DNA from: Vescimonas coprocola
Lineage (GTDB): Bacteria; Bacillota; Clostridia; Oscillospirales; Oscillospiraceae
DNA length: 64,000 nucleotides
Assembly (NCBI RefSeq): GCF_018408575.1
Contig: NZ_AP023418.1
Coordinates: 1,516,415 to 1,580,414 of the forward strand
Direction: 5' to 3'
The stretch's first letter is position 1, and the number at the start of each line of letters is the position of its first letter. Made by a program: the position numbers and the translations under genes. Below are positions 42,224-51,379 of the stretch, piece after piece. The notes beneath the pieces were generated by a model that worked only from the letters and a program-made list of their open reading frames with translations, made no database searches and was not told the origin of the DNA.

Positions 42224-43431
42224 TGATACAAGCGGTGCTTGGCAATCCGCATCACCCGGAATACGGCGTGGCGACCATTCCGTTTCCTATTCCCCGCGAC
42301 CAGCACGCACACTGCATGGAGCTGCTGGAGGCGTTGGAAATCGGTGACGCGGTCAAGGCGGACTGCAAGGTGGAGAAGATCGACAGCTTCTACACCGTTC
42401 TCAAGCGAGTGGAAATGCTCACGGTCAATGTGGAGGAGCTGAACTACCTCGCCAAGCGGCTGGACAGCTTCGACACCGGCGAAGCCGCACAGTTTCAGGC
42501 GATGGCCCACAAGCTGGAGCTGTTCGAGTTAAAGGATCTCATCAACCTGACCTTCTGCTGCCAGCAGGCCACGGTCATTACTGACTTTTCCGACCTCGCC
42601 GCTGTTGGCCGTAACCACTACATGAACCTGCACGGCGGCAGCGCAAGCGTGGATGAGCTGAACGCGCTGGACGGCAAGAAAACCGCACGGCAGCTCATCG
42701 AAAGCGGCAGCGGCACGATCACCCCCTACGGTGTGGTCTACGACAACGGTATGAAGTTAGAGCAGGTCTACGATGGCCGGTTCTTCCCCTGCTATTACTA
42801 CAAGCCGAACGCCATCACCATTGCGGTGACCTCCAAAGCCGAACCGGAGGACACAGAGCATATCACATGGCTGTACCTCATCAAGCATCGCGGCATCGCA
42901 AGGGATGTGGTGGCGCACTTTGCCAAGGCCGGACTTCTGTATGAAGATGCCGAGTATCACAACGCCGTGTTTGTTGGCACGGATACAGATGGTGTCCCCC
43001 ACCACGCCCATAAGCGCAGCGCCAACAGCTACGGGAAAGCCTTTCGCTTGAATGTGGAGGGCAGTGATCCACGATACAGCTTCCATTATGTCGGCACAGA
43101 CAGAAGTCTGTATGTGTTTGAAGCGCCCATCGATATGCTGTCCTACATCACCCTTTACCCAGAGAACTGGCAGCGGCACAGCTATGTGGCCTGCTGCGGC
43201 ACATCCATTCAGCCAGTATTGCAGATGTTGGAACAAGCGCCGCAGCTCGACACCGTTCTGCTCTGTCTTGATAATGATGAAACCGGCCATCAGGCCAGCC
43301 GCCGGATGCGGGAGCAGTTGGAAATGCGCTATTCCGTGGAGCGCCTGATCCCGGAAAGCAAAGACTGGAATGACGATCTGACCCTGAGCATCGAAAACGC
43401 TCAGGGCTTTGCTATGAATGAAATGAGGTGA
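42220..43431 (+). CDS. ArdA-like antirestriction domain fused to DUF3991/TOPRIM
   Basis: A 403-residue chimera. Residues 1-200 resemble the ArdA-like antirestriction proteins of Clostridial ICEs: AVLGNPHHPEYGVATIPFPI, VNVEELNYLAKRLDSFD, ITPYGVVYDNGMKLEQVYDG. From about residue 220 the sequence changes to DUF3991 (IKHRGIARDVVAHFAKAGLL, YHNAVFVGTDTDGVPHHAHK) and TOPRIM (VFEAPIDML, LLCLDNDETG). These are normally separate genes. The join WLYLIKHRGIA is in frame, so it may be a deletion scar that kept one open frame, or a real fusion. It starts with an ATGA overlap. Confidence 0.7.
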   Translation: MMIQAVLGNPHHPEYGVATIPFPIPRDQHAHCMELLEALEIGDAVKADCKVEKIDSFYTVLKRVEMLTVNVEELNYLAKRLDSFDTGEAAQFQAMAHKLELFELKDLINLTFCCQQATVITDFSDLAAVGRNHYMNLHGGSASVDELNALDGKKTARQLIESGSGTITPYGVVYDNGMKLEQVYDGRFFPCYYYKPNAITIAVTSKAEPEDTEHITWLYLIKHRGIARDVVAHFAKAGLLYEDAEYHNAVFVGTDTDGVPHHAHKRSANSYGKAFRLNVEGSDPRYSFHYVGTDRSLYVFEAPIDMLSYITLYPENWQRHSYVACCGTSIQPVLQMLEQAPQLDTVLLCLDNDETGHQASRRMREQLEMRYSVERLIPESKDWNDDLTLSIENAQGFAMNEMR

Positions 43432-43432
43432 A

Positions 43433-45253
43433 ATGTTGAACGCAAGTATCTGGATCCTGATCGCAGCGGGAGCAACAATGTTCCTTGTCATCGGTGGGCT
43501 GTCCATGATGTCTCATCACTATACCCTTGGCAATATCAAATCCCGCACCGTAGGCGACGGGCAGCACGGCACAGCCCGATGGGCCACCGACAAGGAAATC
43601 AAGCAGACCTATGCCCATGTGCCCTTCAAAGTCAGAGAGTGGCGCAGCGGACAGAACCTCCCCTCGGAGCAGGGATTGATTCTCGGCTGTAAGGGGAAAC
43701 CGCAGGAGCTCACCGCACTGGTAGACAGCGATGACATTCACTGCCTCATGATCGGTGCCAGCGGTATTGGTAAGACTGCATTCTTCTTGTACCCCAATCT
43801 GGAATATGCCTGTGCCTCCGGCATGAGCTGGCTGGCGCTGGACAGCAAGGGTGACCTGGCCCGAAATTACGGCACGATTGCAAAAAACTGCTACGGCTAT
43901 CATGTGTCCGTCATTGACCTGCGAAATCCGACCCGTTCAGACGGTAATAATCTCCTGACACTGGTCAACCGCTACATGGACATTGCAAGGAAAGATCCCA
44001 AGAACCTGGCGGCTCGAGCCAAGGCGGAAAAGTACGCCAAGATCCTTGCCAAGACCATTGTCAACCCCGATGGTGATGACAGCAATCGCGGACAGAATGC
44101 CTTTTTCTATGATGCGGCGGAGGGCTTGCTCACTTCAGTCATCCTGATGCTGGCGGAGTTTCTACCGCCGGATAAGGAGCATCCACAGGAGCGCCGGCAT
44201 ATCGTCTCTGTTTTTAAGCTGGTGCAGGATCTGCTGGAACCCAGCAAGGTAAAGGGCAAGAGTCACTTCCAGCTCCTGATGGGCAAGCTGCCACCTGACC
44301 ACAAAGCCAGATGGTTTGCGGGCGCTGCACTCAATAGCGCGGAACAGGCCATGGCTTCTGTCATGTCTACTGTGCTTTCTCGCCTCAATGCGTTTCTGGA
44401 TTCAGAGCTGGAACAGGTGCTCTGCTTCGACAGCGCCATCGATGCAGAGAAGTTTGCTTCTGAAAAGTCTGCCATCTTTCTCATTCTTCCGGAGGAGGAC
44501 ACCACCAAAAACTTCATGGCGGGCTTGATGATTCAAAATCTAAGCCGTGAACTGTTTGCTGTGGCGGATGAAAACGGTGGAAAGCTGCAAAACCGCGTGG
44601 TACTGTATTGCGATGAATTTGGCACCATGCCGCCCTTCGATGTCCTCCCGCTGTTCTCAGCAGGCCGTTCCCGCCGCCTGACGCTGGTGCCGATCATTCA
44701 GTCCTTGGCGCAGCTTGAAAAGAACTACGGAAAAGAGGGCAGTGAAATTATTCAGGACAACTGCCAGGACACCATCTTCGGTGGCTTCGCACCCAACAGC
44801 CAAACGGCGGAGGTGCTGTCTAAGGCACTTGGAAACCGCACAGTTCTGTCTGGATCGGTGAGCCGCGGAAAAAACGATCCCAGCCAAAGCCTGCAGATGA
44901 TGGAGCGTCCGCTGCTGACGCCAGATGAGCTGAAGTCTATTCCCAAGGGAAATTTTATTGTTCAAAAGACAGGACATCATCCCATGCATACCCGCCTGCG
45001 GCTTTTTCTGGAATGGGGTATCACCTTCGAGGAACCTTATATCGTGCCGGAGCGGGTAGATCGTGCGGTAGCCTATGCCAACCGTGAGGATCTGGAACGC
45101 AACCTTCCGCAGTCAAATAAGGCGGAGGATGTGGATGTGAGCGGAGCCTATGCCGTCTCCAGACGCGGCGGCATGGCCCATGAGCCTGCCGCAGAGAAGC
45201 CCCGGCGCAGGAGTGGAAAGCAAATGAAAACCTATGGTGAGGAGGATCTATGA
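43433..45253 (+). CDS. VirD4/TraG-type coupling ATPase of the second ICE
   Basis: A 606-residue coupling protein, distinct from the one at 23.8-25.7 kb. It has an N-terminal membrane helix (residues 6-25), Walker A GASGIGKT (108-115), LALDSKGDLARNYG, Walker B VVLYCDEFGTMP with intact Asp-Glu, and the downstream RRLTLVPIIQSLAQLEKNYG. It would connect relaxosome to channel. AGGTG precedes the ATG two bases after the previous stop. It is full length although its element is otherwise incomplete. Confidence 0.85.
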   Translation: MLNASIWILIAAGATMFLVIGGLSMMSHHYTLGNIKSRTVGDGQHGTARWATDKEIKQTYAHVPFKVREWRSGQNLPSEQGLILGCKGKPQELTALVDSDDIHCLMIGASGIGKTAFFLYPNLEYACASGMSWLALDSKGDLARNYGTIAKNCYGYHVSVIDLRNPTRSDGNNLLTLVNRYMDIARKDPKNLAARAKAEKYAKILAKTIVNPDGDDSNRGQNAFFYDAAEGLLTSVILMLAEFLPPDKEHPQERRHIVSVFKLVQDLLEPSKVKGKSHFQLLMGKLPPDHKARWFAGAALNSAEQAMASVMSTVLSRLNAFLDSELEQVLCFDSAIDAEKFASEKSAIFLILPEEDTTKNFMAGLMIQNLSRELFAVADENGGKLQNRVVLYCDEFGTMPPFDVLPLFSAGRSRRLTLVPIIQSLAQLEKNYGKEGSEIIQDNCQDTIFGGFAPNSQTAEVLSKALGNRTVLSGSVSRGKNDPSQSLQMMERPLLTPDELKSIPKGNFIVQKTGHHPMHTRLRLFLEWGITFEEPYIVPERVDRAVAYANREDLERNLPQSNKAEDVDVSGAYAVSRRGGMAHEPAAEKPRRRSGKQMKTYGEEDL

Positions 45254-45507
45254 GTTACTTTGGAACGATTTATGCCGACACCGAACTGCCCTCCAGAGCG
45301 AGGGCGGTTTATATGTATCTGCGTGACCGCGCAGACAGTGAGGGAAAATGCTGGCCAGGGATCAAGACAATTGCCTCCGACATGCGCTTGTCCCGCTCCA
45401 CGGTCAAACGGGCATTGACTGATCTGGAGCAGCACGGGTATCTGCAAAAGATCCCACGCTACCGTGACAATGGGAGCAGCACATCCAACCTGTATTCCGT
45501 GCAGTAA
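45250..45507 (+). CDS. Small helix-turn-helix protein (HTH_36-like)
   Basis: An 85-residue winged-helix protein: ARAVYMYLRDRADSEGKCWP, TIASDMRLSRSTVKRALTDL and HGYLQKIPRYRDNG form an HTH_36-type domain typical of ICE and plasmid replication or control proteins. GGAGGATCT precedes the ATG, which overlaps the VirD4 stop. Confidence 0.75.
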   Translation: MSYFGTIYADTELPSRARAVYMYLRDRADSEGKCWPGIKTIASDMRLSRSTVKRALTDLEQHGYLQKIPRYRDNGSSTSNLYSVQ

Positions 45508-45519
45508 GGTCGCAGAAAA

Positions 45520-45549
45520 GCGCAGTCCTCCGTCAAGGGAGGACTGCGC
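45520..45549 (+). terminator. Perfect 12-bp hairpin after the HTH gene
   Basis: GCGCAGTCCTCC and GGAGGACTGCGC pair perfectly across GTCAAG. Only a weak TATTT follows. As elsewhere in this element it stands just before the next ribosome site. Confidence 0.6.
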
Positions 45550-45575
45550 CTATTTACTGAACCCAGGGGAGGTTC

Positions 45576-45617
45576 ATGATGGACCTCCCAGAAGGACTCA
45601 CTCTATCGGAGATTTAA
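45576..45617 (+). pseudogene. Truncated start of the next ICE gene
   Basis: After GGGGAGG, an ATG opens a 13-codon frame MMDLPEGLTLSEI that ends in TAA. The ribosome site and codon style fit a real gene start, but base composition changes to AT-rich right after GAGATT. The second ICE appears to be cut here, about 13 codons into the gene. Confidence 0.5.
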
Positions 45618-45809
45618 TACAGAGAAAGAACAAGTCCCACTTTCGGAATTGCTCTAAAATCCTCTATAATGTGCAAACTATAAAAAAGAGTATTGGTTAT
45701 CCGAAACATAAGTATAATTTTTATTGGATATTCTCAGCATATCGTAATTCTTTGGATTTGCGATGGCATCGTAGCAAAACTCAACGCCCATCATCAGTTG
45801 GTGCTGACA

Positions 45810-46136
45810 TTAGCTAATCTCTGGAATCACATTGGTATAGATGCTATTATTCACATAGCACATAGAACACGATATGGGGTTTAACTCCACAATGTCTATA
45901 TACGAATTACCGTTGCTGTCAATAAATTCGCCTAAATCTAATGCGTAGTTAGCTGGGAAAACGCCCAATCTTCTAATGTGATCTACCATATGTATGGCAA
46001 TATTTTTGTGTGATTTTGGCACGGTGTGTTTGAGTGAATGGAGCGCCCTGGATGAGTTGACAACCTGATTATTCAAAATAATGTGCCTGATTTCGCATGT
46101 GCCTAACTGCATGATTAACGCTCGCTTTAGATACAT
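45810..46136 (-). pseudogene. C-terminal remnant resembling an ATP-grasp protein
   Basis: About 80 codons (SLKHTVPKSHKNIAIHMVDH..., then YALDLGEFIDSNGNSYIDIV and ELNPISCSM) resemble the end of an ATP-grasp domain, where an Asp and a Glu-x-Asn bind metal. There is no start or N-terminal half. It follows the DtxR remnant in another frame, so a deletion probably joined them. Assignment is tentative. Confidence 0.4.
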
Positions 46137-46269
46137 TCATGTACTCAGCAACCTCTACTGAACGAACTGAACCATGTTGCGCTTCAAGAATAAATATGGC
46201 TTTTAGATAGTCTTCTCCTGAAGAATGAAGTCTTTCTTTTGTAACCGCCTCAGCCACACTGCTGGACAT
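46081..46269 (-). pseudogene. Truncated DtxR/MntR-type metal-dependent repressor
   Basis: The ATG overlaps the stop of the lipoprotein gene (TAATG). SGEDYLKAIFILEAQHGSV and EVAEYMNVSKASVNHAVRHM are the N-terminal winged helix of DtxR/MntR repressors, but the frame ends after about 66 residues. The dimerisation and metal-binding domain is missing. It was presumably the metal sensor of the uptake operon before the break. Confidence 0.7.
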
Positions 46270-47894
46270 TATTTCACATGAACAGATGCAATGTCTACGT
46301 AGCTGGCATCTGTGTAGAAGTCATAGCCAGTTATCTTATCAGTATTCCACAGAGCCAGATCGTGAGTGCCGGTTACAGGCACCAGAAGATTCTGATCTGC
46401 AATACCATTCAGAATCATTCCATAGATTTCCTGCACACGCTGAGAATCAGAAGTGGAGTCCAATTCTGCGAAAATTTCAGGATTCTCAAAGAAAGCAGAG
46501 AACTGGCAGAGGATCGGATCACCCATAGCGCCAGGAGCCATATTGCTCATATCTGTTGCAGGGTCAAAGGAACCGCCAGCAGTATTGTAGAAGGTCAGAT
46601 CATATTCGCCAGCCATCAAGGCTCCATACCAGGTGTTCATGTCTACTGCATCAATAGTAACATCGAAGCCAAGTTCTTTAAGAGAAGCTGCAATAGAAAG
46701 AACTGCATTGTCAACACTTGCAAGGCTCTGAGAATAGTTGAAATGAATGGCGAGAGAAGTTCCGTCCTTCTCCAGGATACCGTCATCATTGGTATCCTCA
46801 TAGCCGGCTTCCTTCATGAGCTGCTTTGCCTTTTCCATGTCGGTAGGATAGGTCTTAACCTCCACACCGCAGTTGGGCTTTTCATTCGTAAAGAGGGTTT
46901 CGGCAGCAGTCTCCAGACCATCGAAAACAGAGGTTTCCAACTCCTGCTGATTAACAGCGTAGGATACTGCTTCCCTTACAAGAGGATCATTAAAGGGAGC
47001 CTTATTCAGGTTCATACCCAGATAACGAGTTTGGTTGGTGCTGTCATCCATGGCATGACCGAAAGCGGCATCCTGGGAAATTTCCGTGTAGCCTTCTGCG
47101 CTAAGTCTGCTGGAGCCGAGAATTGCATCGATTTCGCCGTTGCGCAGAGCAAGAATTTTTGCAGCATTATCAGGAATCACTTTGACTTTGAACTCGTCCA
47201 CTTCAGGAGCTTCGCCCCAGTAGTAGGGATTGCGGATAAAGGTATAGGTATCTCCCTCGACCCGGTCAAACATATAGGGACCAGTACCCATAGTTGCACT
47301 CACGCAATTCTCGTAAGCCTTTTCTACGCCGCCTTCAAAGGCTGCGGGATTCACAATACCAAGAGGCAGCGCCATGGTCAGATTGTCAAGAGCAGCGTAA
47401 TAAGGGGTCTTCAAAGTCATTACAAAGGTTTTTTCATCCGGGGTTTCCAGCTTGTCAAACAAAGTAGTGAGCTTACCGAAGGCACCATTCTGGGGACCCA
47501 GATGGGTTACTACTGCTTCAAGGGTCATCTTTACTGCCTCGGAAGTCAGAGGAGTACCGTCAGAAAATTTGACACCATCACGCAGATGGAAGGTGTAAGT
47601 CTTGCCGTCATCACTGATTTCCCAGGTTTCAGCCAACTCGCCCTGGATCTTCCCGTTATCATCGTAGCTTACCAGAGTGTTGTAAAAATTACGACTCCAG
47701 AATCCGGCACCATAAGTGCTGGATACCATAGGCGTGATGACAGGATAGAAGCCTACAGAAAAGTCCCAATTCTCGGTGACAGTGATTGAGACCGGCTCTG
47801 CATCGGTTTTCTCGCCAGGGTTCGTGCCGCAAGCAGCCATAGCAAGGCACATCACAAGTGCGAGTCCGAAAGCTAAAAGTTTTTTCAGTTTCAT
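46269..47894 (-). CDS. ABC transporter substrate-binding lipoprotein (Opp/Nik, SBP family 5)
   Basis: A 541-residue lipoprotein. The signal peptide ends in lipobox LAMAAC, and family-5 motifs follow (LAETWEISDDGKTYTFHLRDGVKFSDGTPLTSE; FIRNPYYWG; LVREAVSYAVNQ). These proteins capture peptides, nickel or metal chelates outside the membrane. The ATG at 47894 follows AAGGAG. With YbtPQ-like transporters and a DtxR repressor in the same gene row, a metal chelate is the likely ligand. Confidence 0.85.
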   Translation of the reverse strand: MKLKKLLAFGLALVMCLAMAACGTNPGEKTDAEPVSITVTENWDFSVGFYPVITPMVSSTYGAGFWSRNFYNTLVSYDDNGKIQGELAETWEISDDGKTYTFHLRDGVKFSDGTPLTSEAVKMTLEAVVTHLGPQNGAFGKLTTLFDKLETPDEKTFVMTLKTPYYAALDNLTMALPLGIVNPAAFEGGVEKAYENCVSATMGTGPYMFDRVEGDTYTFIRNPYYWGEAPEVDEFKVKVIPDNAAKILALRNGEIDAILGSSRLSAEGYTEISQDAAFGHAMDDSTNQTRYLGMNLNKAPFNDPLVREAVSYAVNQQELETSVFDGLETAAETLFTNEKPNCGVEVKTYPTDMEKAKQLMKEAGYEDTNDDGILEKDGTSLAIHFNYSQSLASVDNAVLSIAASLKELGFDVTIDAVDMNTWYGALMAGEYDLTFYNTAGGSFDPATDMSNMAPGAMGDPILCQFSAFFENPEIFAELDSTSDSQRVQEIYGMILNGIADQNLLVPVTGTHDLALWNTDKITGYDFYTDASYVDIASVHVK

Positions 47895-47962
47895 GTACAA
47901 AATCTCCTTTATTTATTTTTATATCATGCTTTTCAGCAGGGTATACGTATTTATTGAATGGT

Positions 47963-48730
47963 TTAACCCAAATATGGAGCAATAGAATGCAGCAGAAGCT
48001 TGGTATACGGATGTGTAAAGCAGTCTGTCGAACCGTGAAATGTACGGTCTTCGATAATCTTACCGCAGCGCATCACCATCACACGGTCTGCAAGATATAG
48101 CGCAACGTCCAGGTCATGGGTAATGAAAAAGCAAGTCATTTTTCGCTCCTGATGGAGTCGCTTCAGCAAATCAAGAATATGTTTACGAACCAGGACATCC
48201 AGCCCACTGACTGCTTCATCAAAAATCAACACATCCGGTTGAGCCGCTAACGCTCTTGCAATACATACACGTTTTTGTTGTCCACCGGATAGCTCATGAG
48301 CTTTTCGCAGCTTGATCTCTTCGGGAGGCTCCATCATGGTAAGAAGATCATTGATTTCCCGTTCTTCTTCCTTTTTGCTGAGTTTTCTGAAATTGCGAAT
48401 TGGCTCTGCAATGATTTGATATACCGTAAAGCGAGGGTCCATTGCTCCCTTGCCATCCTGAAGAATCAGCTGTATTTTAGATCGCAGTACCTGCTTTTGC
48501 TTGCCCCGGCAGAGGGAAATGTTTTTTCCTTCAAACAGTACCTCTCCAGAAGATGGAACCAGAAGACCGCACATGAGCTGAGCCAAAGTGCTTTTACCAG
48601 ATCCGCTTTCTCCTACCAAAGCGCAAAATGAACCATTCTGAATAGTAAAATCTACATGATCAACGGCCAGAAGCTCGTTGCTTGTGCCTTGTTCGTGAAA
48701 TTCTTTTGATAGGTTGTTGACTTTAATCAT
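47963..48730 (-). CDS. Opp/Nik-type ABC transporter ATPase (second ATPase)
   Basis: A 255-residue ATP-binding subunit with Walker A GESGSGKS, signature LSGGQQKRVCIARAL, Walker B VLIFDEAVSG and H-loop FITHD. It corresponds to OppF/NikE. It overlaps the preceding ATPase gene by 4 bp (ATGA) and drives uptake through the two permeases encoded upstream. Confidence 0.85.
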   Translation of the reverse strand: MIKVNNLSKEFHEQGTSNELLAVDHVDFTIQNGSFCALVGESGSGKSTLAQLMCGLLVPSSGEVLFEGKNISLCRGKQKQVLRSKIQLILQDGKGAMDPRFTVYQIIAEPIRNFRKLSKKEEEREINDLLTMMEPPEEIKLRKAHELSGGQQKRVCIARALAAQPDVLIFDEAVSGLDVLVRKHILDLLKRLHQERKMTCFFITHDLDVALYLADRVMVMRCGKIIEDRTFHGSTDCFTHPYTKLLLHSIAPYLG

Positions 48731-49530
48731 GATTCCGCCCCTTTCGTGAAAGCACAGGAAAGGGAGTAAGCTTCAATCAGCGACCTTGTGTAAGGTTCTG
48801 TGGTATGATCGAAGACAGATTGAACTTCACCGGATTCTATAATTTTTCCTTCTTTCATCACCAACACGTTTCCACCTAATTGAAGAGCTGTTGCGAAATC
48901 ATGAGTTACCATAAAAATCCCAACTCCATTTGCTTTCATCTGCGAAAATAAATCTATGATTCCATTTCTGTGAATCACATCCAAAGCAGTTGTCGGCTCA
49001 TCGGCAAGCACGAATTTTGCATCAAGCATCATAGCCATTGCGATAATGACACGCTGAAGCATTCCTCCGGAAAGCATATGGGGGTATGCTCTGTATACCC
49101 TGTCAGGATCATCTAAGCCTACATCATGCAGAAGCCGCAGAATATAGTTGTAACGCTGCTGGCGGGATTTGTCGGAATGAAGCCGTAGCGTTTCATCCAT
49201 CTGTCTGCCAATACGCATAGAAGGGTCCAATGCAGTCATTGGATTTTGCGGGATATAGACAATCTGGTTTCCGTATATTCCTCGTCTCTGCTTTTCTGAC
49301 GAATTCAAAAGATCAGTCTCGCCGAAGAAAACGGAACCCGACACCTTAAATTTTTTAGGGTCCAATAAGTTTAGCACCGCACTACAGGTCATTGTTTTGC
49401 CGCTGCCTGACTGGCCTAACAAGATCAAAGACTCTCCTTCTTTGATTGCAAAGGATATTTCAGAAACCAAGTTATCCGTACCTGACCGAAGATTAATGCT
49501 TAAATGATCAATCATAAGTGATGGCATCAT
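48727..49530 (-). CDS. Opp/Nik-type ABC transporter ATPase (first ATPase)
   Basis: A 267-residue ATPase with Walker A GQSGSGKT, Q-loop YIPQNPMTALDPSMRIG (typical of OppD/NikD), signature LSGGMLQRVIIAMAM and Walker B FVLADEPTTALD. The ATG at 49530 follows GGAGGAC and overlaps the permease gene by 4 bp. Confidence 0.85.
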   Translation of the reverse strand: MMPSLMIDHLSINLRSGTDNLVSEISFAIKEGESLILLGQSGSGKTMTCSAVLNLLDPKKFKVSGSVFFGETDLLNSSEKQRRGIYGNQIVYIPQNPMTALDPSMRIGRQMDETLRLHSDKSRQQRYNYILRLLHDVGLDDPDRVYRAYPHMLSGGMLQRVIIAMAMMLDAKFVLADEPTTALDVIHRNGIIDLFSQMKANGVGIFMVTHDFATALQLGGNVLVMKEGKIIESGEVQSVFDHTTEPYTRSLIEAYSLSCAFTKGAES

Positions 49531-50351
49531 AGGCTGTCCTCCTCCGGCGTCAGAATATCACGGAGTGCTTCTCCAAATAAATTGAAGCCTGCTGCCGTTA
49601 CGAAGATGCACAAGCCTGGGTAGATTAGCAATTCCGGATGAGAGTAAAGCGCTGTCCTGGCATCATTTAACATGGCACCCCATTCCGGTGTGCCGGAGGG
49701 AAGGCCAAGTCCGAGGAAAGCAAAGCTGGAAACCATAATGATGGAAGAAGCGACACCAGTGGAAACATACACAAGAAACTGTGGCAGAATGTTAGGAATC
49801 AGATGTCTGAAGACCAGCTTTCCTGTATTGCACCCAGAAATTCGGGCTGCCAGGATATAATCTTTACCCATTTCTTGAACGGAATAAGATCTGACAACAC
49901 GAACAAACCAAGCCCAGGTCGCTATCACAACAGAAACGGCAATGTTTTGGAGTCCGTTCCCCAGAACGCCTATGACAGCAATAGCAATGATAAGAGAAGG
50001 AAAAGCAATAAACACATCACAGAGTATAGTAATGAAATGGTCTGCTTTTTTTCCAGCACAGGCGCTAAAAGTACCGACAATCAGACCAATCACAGACAAA
50101 ATCAGCAGCACAGGTAAACTGATTCCGATGGAATATCTGGCTCCATACAGCAGCCTTGATAAGGTACACCTGCCCAATTGATCTGTTCCAAGAGGGTATT
50201 CTGCGTCAGGCTGAGCATACTTTTGCGATAAATTCACCAATTCAGGGTCGTGAGGCGAAAAAGCAGGTGCTGCAATCGCAATTACAATCACAATAGCAAT
50301 CAGGCCCAGACCGATGATTGCCTGCGGCCTTTTGAGTAGCTTATGTATCAT
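49527..50351 (-). CDS. Opp/Nik-type ABC permease (NikC/OppC-like)
   Basis: A 274-residue permease with about six membrane helices, the family N-terminus (AIAAPAFSPHDPELVNLSQK; YPLGTDQLGRCTLSRLLYGA) and the coupling EAA loop (YILAARISGCNTGKLVFRHL). It overlaps the upstream permease gene by 11 bp. Confidence 0.85.
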   Translation of the reverse strand: MIHKLLKRPQAIIGLGLIAIVIVIAIAAPAFSPHDPELVNLSQKYAQPDAEYPLGTDQLGRCTLSRLLYGARYSIGISLPVLLILSVIGLIVGTFSACAGKKADHFITILCDVFIAFPSLIIAIAVIGVLGNGLQNIAVSVVIATWAWFVRVVRSYSVQEMGKDYILAARISGCNTGKLVFRHLIPNILPQFLVYVSTGVASSIIMVSSFAFLGLGLPSGTPEWGAMLNDARTALYSHPELLIYPGLCIFVTAAGFNLFGEALRDILTPEEDSL

Positions 50352-51282
50352 TTTCTTCCCTCACCATCCATGGACAAAGCAGACGGTTGATTATGTCTGC
50401 CATGAAATTTGCGACGACAAAAATTGCTGCAATGACGACTATACAGGTAGAAACTGCAATCGTATCTGCTGCAATCACACTGTCCACCAGATAAGTTCCG
50501 ATTCCCTTGATTGAAAAAACACTTTCGATTACCGCCCCTCCGGCAATTAGAAAGCCGAATTGCTGAAAGAAAATTGTAACAACAGGCGGTAAGGCATTTC
50601 GCAGAATGTGGCATACCAGAATTCTGTTGGCAGATAGTCCACGGGCTTTTGCAAACCGAACATAATCAGAAGATAATTCAGCCAGAAGAGAGGAACGCAT
50701 AATTCGGATGAGTGAACACGAACTGGGAACCGCCAGGGCAAATGAAGGTAGTAAAAAGCCCCTCCAACCTGGACTTGGTAAGACACTGAACCATTTCAGA
50801 TGAATCGCAAAGAACAGTAGAAGAAGGAATCCCAGCCAGAAAGTTGGCACACAAATACCGCAGATAGTAATGCCTCTGGTAACCTGATCGAAAAGGCGGT
50901 TCCGCTTTCTGGCACAGAGCAAACTAATCGGAACGGTGAGCGCGATAATCCATAGAATGGCCATCCCTACAAGAGATGTGGTCGCAGCCAGATACTTGTG
51001 CAGATCCTTTACAATCGGTTGATGAGTGGTCAAAGAAGTCCCAAGTTCTCCTGTAAACATTCCGGAAAGCCACTGAATATATCGCACAGGGAGAGGTTGA
51101 TCCAATCCCATTTCCACCCGAATCATCTCAATCTGTTCCGGCGTAGGATTGGATACGCCTCGGTGTGCAATAATTTCTGCAGGATCTTTTCCGGACCAAG
51201 CAATCAACAAAAAACTTAGAATGCTGACGCCTACCAGCACAATGAGGAAGCTAATGATCCTTTTTCCAATATATTTCTTCAA
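50341..51282 (-). CDS. Opp/Nik-type ABC permease (NikB/OppB-like)
   Basis: A permease of about 313 residues with six helices, IIAHRGVSNPTPEQIEMIRV near the start, LPVRYIQWLSGMFTGELGTS and the EAA loop (YVRFAKARGLSANRILVCHI). A TTG at 51282, 8 bases after GAGGAG, is the best start. A GTG at 51291 would overlap the ribosome site. A hairpin and a DtxR-like box lie just upstream, so this Nik half may also have its own control. Confidence 0.8.
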   Translation of the reverse strand: MKKYIGKRIISFLIVLVGVSILSFLLIAWSGKDPAEIIAHRGVSNPTPEQIEMIRVEMGLDQPLPVRYIQWLSGMFTGELGTSLTTHQPIVKDLHKYLAATTSLVGMAILWIIALTVPISLLCARKRNRLFDQVTRGITICGICVPTFWLGFLLLLFFAIHLKWFSVLPSPGWRGFLLPSFALAVPSSCSLIRIMRSSLLAELSSDYVRFAKARGLSANRILVCHILRNALPPVVTIFFQQFGFLIAGGAVIESVFSIKGIGTYLVDSVIAADTIAVSTCIVVIAAIFVVANFMADIINRLLCPWMVREENDT

Positions 51283-51311
51283 ATAATGCACCTCCTCACA
51301 TCAGAAATCAG

Positions 51312-51327
51312 TTAGACATAGTTAACC
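51312..51327. promoter_or_regulatory. Weak DtxR-like box before the Nik-type genes
   Basis: TTAGACATAGTTAACC keeps the TTAG-N6-(C/T)TAA spacing of the DtxR/IdeR consensus TTAGGTTAGCCTAACC, with one half-site mismatch. It lies 30 bp before the permease start. Confidence 0.35.
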
Positions 51328-51339
51328 AAATGCCTTTAT

Positions 51340-51375
51340 GTTACCCTTCAGTGCGGTCTGCATCTGAAGGGTAAC
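51340..51375 (-). other. Intercistronic hairpin in the uptake operon
   Basis: GTTACCCTTCA and TGAAGGGTAAC form an 11-bp perfect stem between the half-transporter and Nik-type genes. No T-run follows on the minus strand, so it is more likely an mRNA-stability or processing element, or a partial terminator. Confidence 0.5.
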
Positions 51376-51379
51376 CTGC

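Noticed and set aside
40301-45617. A complete second ICE with tRNA-Cys attachment sites
   Set aside because: No integrase, relaxase, VirB4 or second copy of the tRNA 3' end was found, so only a remnant can be claimed.
45464-45817. A 117-codon plus-strand open frame
   Set aside because: It starts inside the HTH gene in another frame and crosses a terminator, a truncated gene start and the element break.
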